Shown here: positions 44,512 to 53,720 of the stretch, in pieces
How positions within the stretch are numbered: the stretch's first letter is position 1
How the letters are laid out: the number at the start of each line of letters is the position of its first letter
Assembly: GCA_963727035.1 (NCBI GenBank)
Contig: CAVSEY010000006.1
Coordinates: forward strand, 186,001-250,000
Direction: 5' to 3'
Origin: Rhodoblastus sp963727035
GTDB lineage: Bacteria; Pseudomonadota; Alphaproteobacteria; Rhizobiales; Beijerinckiaceae
DNA: 64,000 nucleotides
Translations under genes and position numbers: made by a program
Notes under the pieces: generated by a model
What the model saw: the letters and a program-made list of their open reading frames with translations, nothing else
What the model was told of the DNA's origin: nothing
The model's database searches: none

Positions 44512-45360
44512 ATGAAACGCGCTTTTGTCGTCGGTTTCCCGATAAGCCATAGCCGATCGCCTTTGATTTATAATTTTTGGCTGAAAAAATACAAAATAGA
44601 AGGTGAATATTCCACGAAAGAGGTCGAACCAGAGAAAATAAATCATTTTCTTAAATTTTTTGACGCTGAAGGATTTAGTGGTGGAAATGTAACTATACCC
44701 TATAAGGAGATTGCGTTCAGCCAATGTGACGAGTTAACGGAAGCAGCGAAAAAGACCAGAGCGGTGAACACGGTCTGGTTGGATGGTGGAAGACGTCACG
44801 GCGACAATACGGATATTGAAGGTTTTTTGGATAATCTGGATTTGGAAGCTCCTGGCTGGGGCGAGGATTGTGAACATGCGGCAGTCATCGGAGCCGGCGG
44901 CGCCGCGCGCGCGGTGATTTCGGCTCTTGCCAAGCGAGGCGTTCCGGAAATAACGATCGTGAATCGGTCGCTCGAGCGAATGGCGCATTTGGCGCAGGAG
45001 ATAAGCGGCTGGGGCTTTCGGAAAATTCTACCGCGGCGTTTGGAAGCGGGCCACACGTCCTTCGATGGGGCGAACCTGCTCGTGAATACGACTTCGCTTG
45101 GCATGGTGGGGCAGCCGCCGCTCGAAATTTCGTTGGAGCGCCTTGCAGGGGACGCTATTGTCTATGACATCGTCTATGCGCCTTTGGAAACCGATCTGCT
45201 GCGCGAGGCGCGCGGTCGTGGTTTGAGAATTGTCGGGGGATTGGGAATGTTGCTCCATCAGGCGGCGCCGGCCTTCGAAAGGTGGTTCGGGGTGCGACCC
45301 GAGGTGACGCCGGATTTGCGCCTATTGGTGGAACAGGATTTGCTGCGGCCCAAAGCATGA
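44512..45360 (+). CDS. aroE: shikimate dehydrogenase
   Basis: Reduces 3-dehydroshikimate with NADPH in aromatic amino acid synthesis. About 282 residues, with the substrate-binding SHSRSPLIYNFWL, the catalytic Lys region NVTIPYKE, NTDIEGFLDNL, the nucleotide motif VIGAGGAARAVISALA and the end motif GGLGMLLHQAAPAFE. ATG 44512 with AAGG five bases upstream is preferred over ATG 44500. Codons at 44560-44700 are visibly AT-richer than in neighbours (KKYKIEGEYS, KINHFLKFF). It overlaps coaE by four bases. Confidence 0.95.
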   Translation: MKRAFVVGFPISHSRSPLIYNFWLKKYKIEGEYSTKEVEPEKINHFLKFFDAEGFSGGNVTIPYKEIAFSQCDELTEAAKKTRAVNTVWLDGGRRHGDNTDIEGFLDNLDLEAPGWGEDCEHAAVIGAGGAARAVISALAKRGVPEITIVNRSLERMAHLAQEISGWGFRKILPRRLEAGHTSFDGANLLVNTTSLGMVGQPPLEISLERLAGDAIVYDIVYAPLETDLLREARGRGLRIVGGLGMLLHQAAPAFERWFGVRPEVTPDLRLLVEQDLLRPKA

Positions 45361-45947
45361 TCGTCCTCGGTCTGACTGGTTCGATCGGGATGGGGAAGTC
45401 GACGACCGCGGCAATCTTCCGGGACTTCGGCATTCCTGTTTTTGACGCCGACCAGTGCGTTCATCAGATTTATGCCGGCGCTCCGCCTGCCGCCTTGGCG
45501 GCGCGGTTCCCGAAAGCGATCGTCGATGGGCGGGTCGATCGCAAGATTTTGGGATCCATGGCGCTCGATGATCCCGACGCGATGGCGGCGTTGGAGAAAA
45601 TCATCCATCCTATTGTCGAGAGCGAACGCAACAAGTTCATTCGCGATAAGAGGGACGGAGGCGCAAGGCTGGTCGTGCTTGACATTCCGCTGCTGTTTGA
45701 GACTCAAGCCTGGCGGCGCGTTGACGCCATCATGATCGTGACTGCGCCCATAGAGGTTCAGCGTCAGCGCGTTTTGTCGCGTGAGTCGATGGATGAAGAT
45801 AAATTTCTCGGCATCTCAAGGCGTCAGATGCCGGATAAGAAAAAACGAATGTCCGCGCAATTCATCGTGGAAACACAATTCGGCTTTGAGCCGGCGCAGC
45901 GGCAAATCTCCAACATTATTTCAGTGCTTTCTCAGATGGACAAATAG
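45357..45947 (+). CDS. coaE: dephospho-CoA kinase
   Basis: Carries out the last step of coenzyme A synthesis. The 196 residues have the P-loop GLTGSIGMGKSTTAAIF, DADQCVHQIYAG in the lid, and VLDIPLLFETQAWRRVDAIM followed by the LSRESMDEDKFLGISRRQM lid helix. The ATG at 45357 overlaps the aroE stop (ATGA), so translation is coupled. The order ppsR-aroE-coaE-dnaQ is standard near the alphaproteobacterial origin. Confidence 0.95.
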   Translation: MIVLGLTGSIGMGKSTTAAIFRDFGIPVFDADQCVHQIYAGAPPAALAARFPKAIVDGRVDRKILGSMALDDPDAMAALEKIIHPIVESERNKFIRDKRDGGARLVVLDIPLLFETQAWRRVDAIMIVTAPIEVQRQRVLSRESMDEDKFLGISRRQMPDKKKRMSAQFIVETQFGFEPAQRQISNIISVLSQMDK

Positions 45948-45989
45948 GGCCCTTCTTCTTGAACGCTGGCTCCATAACTGGGTATTCCA

Positions 45990-46694
45990 ATGTCACGCGA
46001 AATCGTTATCGACACCGAAACGACAGGACTTGAAGCTAATTCTGGCGACCGTATCGTAGAAATCGCGGCTCTGGAGCTTATAAATGGAGTAAAGTCAGAT
46101 AATAACTTTCATTATTATATCAATCCTGAGAGAGAAATTCCAGATTCTGCCTTCAGAGTTCATGGAATTTCGAATGAAATGGTCTATAATAAACCAAAAT
46201 TTATTGAAATAGCTGAGGAATTCATTTTTTTTATCAGAAGCGATCCGATCGTGGCGCATAATGCTGAATTCGATCTGGGGTTTATCAATGCGGAATTGCG
46301 TCGAATTGGTCGCAGCGTTCTCGAGCAAAATCCGATCGTCGATACTTTGGCGCTGGCGCGAAAGAAATTTCCGGGGCAGTCGAATTCGCTCGATGCGCTT
46401 TGCAACAGATTTGGCGTTGACCGCAGCCGCCGTGTGAAACATGGCGCATTGGTTGACGCTGAAATTCTGGCCGAGGTCTATGCCGAACTCAGAGGAGGCC
46501 GGCAAACCGCCTTGACCTTGCAGGTGAATCAAGAAATTACGACCGACACGATGGTTTGGGACCTGATTCGGGCTCGCCCGAGCGATTTGCCCTCCGCCTT
46601 GGCAGAGAACGAGCAGGAAGGTCACCGGGCGCTGATCCAGAGCCTCGGGGGCCAAGCGGTCTGGGAGCGCTATCTAGGCGAAGGCAAAAGCTAG
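45990..46694 (+). CDS. dnaQ: DNA polymerase III epsilon subunit (3'-5' exonuclease)
   Basis: The proofreading subunit of the replicase. The 234 residues carry the DEDDh exonuclease motifs: Exo I VIDTETTG, Exo II AHNAEFDLGFI and Exo III HGALVDAEILAEVY. The C-terminal part (about 180-234) links to the polymerase alpha subunit. Parts of the gene (46080-46220) are noticeably AT-rich (NNFHYYINPEREIP). It starts 42 bases after coaE and is followed immediately by a two-hairpin repeat. Confidence 0.95.
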   Translation: MSREIVIDTETTGLEANSGDRIVEIAALELINGVKSDNNFHYYINPEREIPDSAFRVHGISNEMVYNKPKFIEIAEEFIFFIRSDPIVAHNAEFDLGFINAELRRIGRSVLEQNPIVDTLALARKKFPGQSNSLDALCNRFGVDRSRRVKHGALVDAEILAEVYAELRGGRQTALTLQVNQEITTDTMVWDLIRARPSDLPSALAENEQEGHRALIQSLGGQAVWERYLGEGKS

Positions 46695-46740
46695 CGCATA
46701 TTCCCGAAAAGTTGATAGACTTTTCGAACAAGAATATGCG
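46695..46740. terminator. long hairpin after dnaQ, probable terminator or first half of a REP-like repeat
   Basis: CGCATATTC (46695-46703) pairs with GAATATGCG (46732-46740), and inside it CGAAAAGT (46705-46712) pairs with ACTTTTCG (46719-46726) around a TGATAG loop. It begins one base after the dnaQ stop and lies before the convergent regA gene. The sequence resembles dispersed repeats I know from Rhizobiales that start with GCGCAT and contain CGAAAAGT. Confidence 0.6.
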
Positions 46741-46759
46741 TCAAAACAATGAAATAACC

Positions 46760-46794
46760 GAGCGCGTTCGACTTTATGATTTCCGAACGCGCTC
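46760..46794. repeat. second hairpin of the dnaQ-regA repeat
   Basis: GAGCGCGTTCG (46760-46770) and its perfect reverse complement (46784-46794) flank a 13-base AT-rich loop. It lies 19 bases after the first hairpin and 39 bases before the regA end. Confidence 0.6.
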
Positions 46795-46833
46795 CAAAAT
46801 GTCGGAACTTCCCGATCGCGAGGACGAAAAAGG

Positions 46834-47403
46834 TCAGCGCGGCGCGCGTTTGGCGAGAATGCGCTGTAGGGTTCGCCTATGCATATTGAGGCGGCGCGCG
46901 GTCTCGGAGACATTTCTCTCGCAAAGTTCATAAATGCGCTGGATATGTTCCCACCGAACCCGCTCCGCGGACATTGGATTGGGGGGCGCGAGTCCTGCCG
47001 CCGCCGCTTCGCCGTTCATCAGGGCCAGAAAGACCTCGTCGGCGTCGGCAGGCTTGGCCAGATAATCAAAGGCTCCAAGTTTGATGGCGATCACAGCGGA
47101 CGAAATATTGCCGTAACCGGTCAGGATGACGCCTCGGGCGTCAGGGCGGCGCGATTTCAGTTCGGTGATCACATCGAGGCCGTTGCCGTCGGCGAGGCGC
47201 ATGTCGATAATCGCGAAAGCCGGCGGTTCGGCGCGAATCGCGGCCAGGGCGTCGGCAACGGATTCGGCCGTGGCCACGTCGAAGCCGCGCGCGGACATCG
47301 CCTTGGCGAGGCGGTTGAGGAATGGCCGATCGTCGTCCGCGATGAGGAGGCGCGGATCCTTCTCGAACAAAAGCCGTGCTTCGTTCGGTTGTTCGGCTGT
47401 CAT
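46834..47403 (-). CDS. regA: redox response regulator RegA/ActR/PrrA
   Basis: A 189-residue response regulator that, once phosphorylated by RegB, controls photosynthesis, CO2 and nitrogen fixation, respiration or related redox genes in alphaproteobacteria. The receiver domain has the acidic pocket IADDDRPFL (residues 23-25) and phospho-acceptor Asp67 in FAIIDMRLADG; the C-terminal Fis-type helix-turn-helix is NVSETARRLNMHRRTLQRIL, near invariant in this family. ATG 47403 was chosen over the longer frame. It lies 82 bases after regB on the same strand. The senC/prrC gene often found in this cluster is absent here. Confidence 0.93.
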   Translation of the reverse strand: MTAEQPNEARLLFEKDPRLLIADDDRPFLNRLAKAMSARGFDVATAESVADALAAIRAEPPAFAIIDMRLADGNGLDVITELKSRRPDARGVILTGYGNISSAVIAIKLGAFDYLAKPADADEVFLALMNGEAAAAGLAPPNPMSAERVRWEHIQRIYELCERNVSETARRLNMHRRTLQRILAKRAPR

Positions 47404-47485
47404 TTCGTCGCCATCCTGCACGATTGCGCCTCTTACCGAGTATGTCCACGATCGGCCGACCCGAGACCCGGACCGTTCCAAAACT

Positions 47486-48823
47486 CTATGAACGGCCCTC
47501 TGGGGCGGATGACAAGTGCGAAAGTGAAAATTTTGGGCCGGATTCCAGTTGTTGGCGGTTCCAGACGACTTCGGTTACGGCCCCGCCGAGGTTTGAGAAA
47601 TGAAGCTTGGCGCCGGTTCGCTCGAGCAAGGTTTTGGAGATGAAAATCCCCAGGCCCATTCCAGCGACATTTCCCGCCTTCAGACGGCGATCCGGTTTCC
47701 CCTTGAGATAAGGTTCGCCGATTTGCGTCAGAATTTCATTCGGAAATCCGGGACCATCGTCGGAAATCCGAATTTGGACTTTTTCACTCGTCCAAGTGGC
47801 GTTGACCACAACCTTGGAGGACGCGAAATCGACTGCGTTATCGACAAAATTGCCGATGCCATAGGCGAGAGCCGGATTGTTGGCGACAATCGGCTCGTCT
47901 CCATCTCCGGCCATATCGATCTCGATGACGACGAGGCGCCGCCGGAACGGAGCGACGACATTCTCGATCCAATGTCGCAATTTGATATGGTCGAGCTGAG
48001 GATGCTCTTCGGAAGCGAGGGATGTGATACGCCCGAGGATGTCCCGGCATCTTTGCGCCTGCTCGTTGAGCAGGTCGATATCTTCCGCGAATTCCTCCGG
48101 CAATTTCGCGCGCTGCAATTCCTTGCTCACGACGGCGATCGTGGCGAGCGGCGTTCCCAATTCGTGGGCGGCGGCCGCGGCCAATCCGTCAAGGCGTGAG
48201 AGATGATTTTCGCGTTCCAGGACCAATTCGGTCGCCGTGAGGGCCAGACTCAGATTCCGCGCTTCATGCGCGACTTGGGCGGCATAGGTGCAAATGAAAG
48301 CGGTCGCGACGAGAAAGGCGATCGAGACGCCGAGCCGGTAAAGCAGCGGCAATTCCAGCGCCGCGCCCGGAAACCACGGCAACGGCCAGTGGTAAATGCT
48401 GAGGATGCCGGCGCAAGCCAGAGCCAGAAGGACGATCGCCACGATCTGGCGCGGTCGAAGAGAGACGGCCGCGATAGTGACCGGCGCCAACAACAGGATG
48501 AAAAACGGATTGTCGAGGCCTCCGACCAGGAACAGCAAGGTTGAAAGCTGAAGAATGTCGAAAGCCAGCAAGGCCATCGCGGGGCGTTCTTCGAGCCGAA
48601 GCGATTTGGGATAATAGAGCTCGACAAAGACGTTCAAAACGGCCGAGGCGCCGATCACCGTAAGACACCAACGCAGCGGAATGTCGAATTTGAAGCCGAA
48701 AGCGATCGCCAGAACGGTAAAAAGCTGTCCGAACAGCGCGAGCCAACGCAATTGCGTCAGCGTTTCGATCCGCAAATTGCGGCCTTCCCGGCCGAACATC
48801 GGAGCAATGGGCCTTGTTTCCAT
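47486..48823 (-). CDS. regB: redox sensor histidine kinase RegB/ActS/PrrB
   Basis: A 445-residue membrane kinase that phosphorylates RegA under reducing conditions. Six hydrophobic helices (about 25-185) contain the ubiquinone-sensing motif GGLDNPF (101-107). The phospho-acceptor His220 lies in AAAAHELGTPLATIAVVSKE, and the redox-active Cys259 in EQAQRCRDILGRI. The ATPase domain has N, G1 and G2 boxes (GIGNFVDNAVDFASS, DDGPGF, GMGLGIFISKTLL). ATG 48823 (METRPIAPMF) is favoured. A hairpin lies between it and the upstream typA gene. Confidence 0.93.
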   Translation of the reverse strand: METRPIAPMFGREGRNLRIETLTQLRWLALFGQLFTVLAIAFGFKFDIPLRWCLTVIGASAVLNVFVELYYPKSLRLEERPAMALLAFDILQLSTLLFLVGGLDNPFFILLLAPVTIAAVSLRPRQIVAIVLLALACAGILSIYHWPLPWFPGAALELPLLYRLGVSIAFLVATAFICTYAAQVAHEARNLSLALTATELVLERENHLSRLDGLAAAAAHELGTPLATIAVVSKELQRAKLPEEFAEDIDLLNEQAQRCRDILGRITSLASEEHPQLDHIKLRHWIENVVAPFRRRLVVIEIDMAGDGDEPIVANNPALAYGIGNFVDNAVDFASSKVVVNATWTSEKVQIRISDDGPGFPNEILTQIGEPYLKGKPDRRLKAGNVAGMGLGIFISKTLLERTGAKLHFSNLGGAVTEVVWNRQQLESGPKFSLSHLSSAPEGRS

Positions 48824-48860
48824 GGGACACAGGACCTCAAAAGGCGAAAGCACGGTCGTT

Positions 48861-48892
48861 CGCCGCCGGAAATCCACCTGGGTCCGGCGGCG
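48861..48892 (-). terminator. 10-bp stem hairpin between typA and regB
   Basis: CGCCGCCGGA (48861-48870) pairs perfectly with TCCGGCGGCG (48883-48892) around a 12-base loop. It follows the typA stop on the minus strand and precedes regB. There is no clear T-run, so it may be an incomplete terminator or an mRNA stability element. Confidence 0.35.
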
Positions 48893-48907
48893 GAAGGTTT
48901 GAAAATC

Positions 48908-50719
<1,812 letters not shown>

Positions 50720-50929
50720 GAGCGTCCGAAAGATTGGCCTGCCGGTTTGGTCGGCAGGCGATGTTAATGTGTCGCCTGAGCGTCATATGGAAGGGACGGC
50801 GCCTCGCAGAAACTGGCGATGTCAACGCCACTTTCCTACCCAGGCTCGTTGTTTGGTGCTTGATCTATAGGAAAATCGCAGGATTGGAAACCGCCGGGCC
50901 CGATCACACGCCGAGGAAATGATCCGCAC

Positions 50930-52249
50930 TCAAGCGGGAGGTCGCGGCGACGGCCGCGCGCAGAGCTCGCTTCGCCGGTCGGCGATGGCGAGACGGGCCT
51001 GCTGAACGACGAGAGTCAAGGCCGCCAGTTGATGATTGTCGAGCTTGGGCGCGACCCCCGCCGCAAGCGAGGTGGTGAGAATTTCGTCGATCTGAATTTC
51101 CAGCCTTGCCAGCGCCTCCAGACTGTCGGCCTCCCGGCCCGATTTGAGTATGGTCAACGCCGATTCCAGCAATTGATCGAAACGGGCATGGCCGGAGACA
51201 GCGACGCGGCTCGCCAGAGTGGCGAGGCCCGAAACGATGACGCTTCCGATCATCGCCCCGATATAGATCAAGTCGCTGTATTTATCGAAGAAGGTTTGTT
51301 CCTCGCCGTCCAGGAAAGCCGCGGCGCCTGGATGGGTGGGAAGCGCCTCCCCCTTGTCGGTGCTTGGCGCCTCGATATGGTTGGCGACGGGAACCGTCGC
51401 CGCCGCGACGGCTCGATCGGCCAGAATCAGCCGCGTCACCTCTCCAATCGTTGAATTATCGAGATCATTTCGTGCGACCAGCCTGACAGTCGCGCCGATC
51501 GTCGGGACATCTTCGGGAGGTCGCGAAGGTGAGCCGCCAAAGGCGCCGCGAAGGATCTGATTCGCGTCGAGACCAGGCGTCCTTTCCGCCAGCGCCGATG
51601 CTTCGAGAATCGGGACGAAGGAAGGAGCCCCCAACGCGCCGCCACTATCCGAGACGGTTGTGACGGGGCCTGAAATCTGCGGCGAATTGACGGGGCCGAA
51701 GACGAAAAGAGCATCAATCTGGCGGTCGCGGAGAAATCGCGCCAGATTGTTCGGTGTGACGTCGATGACCTTTATTTCCTTGGGTTCGATCGAATATTGC
51801 GATTCGATGGTCGCGAGCAGGCGGCGATTTGCGTCGCCGGAATTTTCCGTCGCGATGACGCCGATCGTATGGCCCTTGAGATCAGAGAAATTTGCGAAAG
51901 TCTTCCCCGGCGGCGCAACAATAACGACGGAATCATGGGCGAGAATCAAAGCGGTCGAGGCATTGGTCGGCATAGGAATATCGGAACGCGCCACCGCGAG
52001 GTCGACATGGCCTTCGCTGATCGCCTTGGATGCGGCGGCTTCGTCGCTGGTCGGGACGATTCGAAGCCTTATATCCTCGTGACCACGGACAAATTCCTGA
52101 TTCAAAATGACGAACAGCTTCTGGTATTCGCCGCCATGGGGAACGGCGATTTTGAGTGTCGTCGGTCGCTCATAGAAATAAAGACTGATCATCGCGACAG
52201 CGACCAAACCAGCCGCCGCCGCCAATATTGCGAGAAAAAGACGCCACAT
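50930..52249 (-). CDS. membrane-anchored TAXI-family solute-binding protein
   Basis: A 439-residue protein. An N-terminal membrane anchor (about 4-26) precedes a TAXI/NMT1-like periplasmic binding fold (LKIAVPHGGEYQKLFVILNQ, VDLAVARSDIPM, FANFSDLKGHTIGVI). A second membrane helix (about 325-345, in IYIGAMIGSVIVSGLATLAS) is followed by a helical, presumably cytoplasmic C-terminal region (about 350-439). No TRAP permease gene is adjacent, so it is an orphan receptor. The two-helix form with a cytoplasmic tail suggests a sensing rather than plain transport role; that is inference. Confidence 0.78.
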   Translation of the reverse strand: MWRLFLAILAAAAGLVAVAMISLYFYERPTTLKIAVPHGGEYQKLFVILNQEFVRGHEDIRLRIVPTSDEAAASKAISEGHVDLAVARSDIPMPTNASTALILAHDSVVIVAPPGKTFANFSDLKGHTIGVIATENSGDANRRLLATIESQYSIEPKEIKVIDVTPNNLARFLRDRQIDALFVFGPVNSPQISGPVTTVSDSGGALGAPSFVPILEASALAERTPGLDANQILRGAFGGSPSRPPEDVPTIGATVRLVARNDLDNSTIGEVTRLILADRAVAAATVPVANHIEAPSTDKGEALPTHPGAAAFLDGEEQTFFDKYSDLIYIGAMIGSVIVSGLATLASRVAVSGHARFDQLLESALTILKSGREADSLEALARLEIQIDEILTTSLAAGVAPKLDNHQLAALTLVVQQARLAIADRRSELCARPSPRPPA

Positions 52250-52346
52250 CAGTCGTGATCCCGAAACGCGACGAGCAAGGAATCAAATAGTGGCGTCAAA
52301 TTTGCGGCGTCGCCACAACGAATCGACCAAGTGACGCGGGTTTTGA

Positions 52347-53588
52347 TCAGCTTTTGGCGATTTTCTGCCGGCGCTTGGCCAAGGTGCGCAAACGAAGGGC
52401 GTTCAGCTTGATGAAGCCCGCCGCGTCGCGATGGTCATAGGCCACGGCGCCTTCCTCGAAGGTGACAAGTTCCTGATCGTAGAGCGAATAGGGACTCTCG
52501 CGTCCGACCACCGAAGAATTGCCCTTGTAGAGCTTCATGCGCACGCGGCCGGAGACGTTTTCCTGGCTCTTGTCGATCAGGGTCTGGAGCAATTCGCGCT
52601 CGGGCGAGAACCAGAAGCCGTTGTAAATCAGCTCGGCATATTTTGGCATCAGCTCGTCTTTGAGATGCGCGGCCCCGCGGTCGAGAGTGATGGATTCGAT
52701 CCCGCGATGCGCGAAGTAGAGGATGGTTCCGCCTGGCGTCTCATACATGCCGCGCGATTTCATGCCGACGAAGCGGTTCTCGACGAGATCGAGCCGGCCA
52801 ATGCCATTAACGCGACCCAGATCGTTCAATTTGGCCAACAGCGCCGCCGGGGTGAGCTTTTCGCCGTCGATCGCGACGGGATCGCCCTTTTCGAAATCGA
52901 TTTCGATATAGGTCGGCTTGTCGGGAGCATTTTCCGGGTCGACGGTGCGCGAATAGACGTAATCGGGCGTCTCCTGCGCCGGGTCTTCGAGCACTTTGCC
53001 CTCCGACGAGGTGTGGAGCAGGTTGGCGTCGGTGGAAAAGGGCGATTCGCCGCGTTTGTCCTTGGCGATCGGAATTTGATGCTTTTCAGCGAAATCGATC
53101 AGCGCGGTGCGCGAGGACAGATCCCATTCGCGCCAGGGAGCGATGACTTTGATGTCCGGTTCGAGGGCATAATAGGACAATTCGAAACGCACCTGGTCGT
53201 TACCCTTGCCGGTGGCGCCATGGCAGACGGCGTCGGCGCCCACCTTGCGCGCGATCTCGATCTGCTTTTTCGAAATCAGCGGCCGGGCGATCGAGGTGCC
53301 AAGCAGATAGAGGCCCTCATATTGGGCATTGGCGCGGAACATCGGGAAAACGTAATCCCGAACGAATTCCTCGCGCAGATCCTCAATAAAAATGTTTTCC
53401 GGCTTGATGCCCAGCAACTCGGCCTTCTTGCGGGCCGGCTCCAGCTCCTCGCCCTGGCCGAGATCGGCGGTGAAGGTCACGACCTCGCAGCCATAGGCCG
53501 TCTGCAGCCATTTGAGGATGATGGAGGTATCGAGGCCGCCGGAATAGGCGAGGACGACCTTTTTGACGTCGTTCGAGGGTTTGGACAT
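52347..53588 (-). CDS. argG: argininosuccinate synthase
   Basis: Joins citrulline and aspartate with ATP in arginine synthesis. The 413 residues match type I ArgG. The N-terminal PP-loop VVLAYSGGLDTSIILKWLQ, LLGTSIARPLISKKQIEIAR, HGATGKGNDQVRFELSYYAL and GVGMKSRGMYETPGG-like residues (FVGMKSRGMYETPGGTILYF) are diagnostic. ATG 53588 (MSKPSNDVKK) is the best start; a longer frame begins five codons earlier. It is a single gene, with maeB ending 132 bases upstream on the same strand. Confidence 0.97.
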   Translation of the reverse strand: MSKPSNDVKKVVLAYSGGLDTSIILKWLQTAYGCEVVTFTADLGQGEELEPARKKAELLGIKPENIFIEDLREEFVRDYVFPMFRANAQYEGLYLLGTSIARPLISKKQIEIARKVGADAVCHGATGKGNDQVRFELSYYALEPDIKVIAPWREWDLSSRTALIDFAEKHQIPIAKDKRGESPFSTDANLLHTSSEGKVLEDPAQETPDYVYSRTVDPENAPDKPTYIEIDFEKGDPVAIDGEKLTPAALLAKLNDLGRVNGIGRLDLVENRFVGMKSRGMYETPGGTILYFAHRGIESITLDRGAAHLKDELMPKYAELIYNGFWFSPERELLQTLIDKSQENVSGRVRMKLYKGNSSVVGRESPYSLYDQELVTFEEGAVAYDHRDAAGFIKLNALRLRTLAKRRQKIAKS

Positions 53589-53647
53589 TGCGTTTCGATC
53601 CAATGAAAAATCGGCAGGACTATAGGCGCGCCAAAACTGCGCGCAAC

Positions 53648-53675
53648 CCTTCGTGCGCCCCTTCGTGCGCCCCTT
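53648..53675. repeat. short tandem repeat, 12-bp unit
   Basis: CCTTCGTGCGCC occurs twice in tandem, followed by a partial third CCTT. It lies in the 132-base gap between maeB and argG. Too short to assign a function. Confidence 0.5.
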
Positions 53676-53720
53676 GGCGCGTGGCTTGGCGCAATCCCGA
53701 AGACCTGCGGCAGCGAAAGG

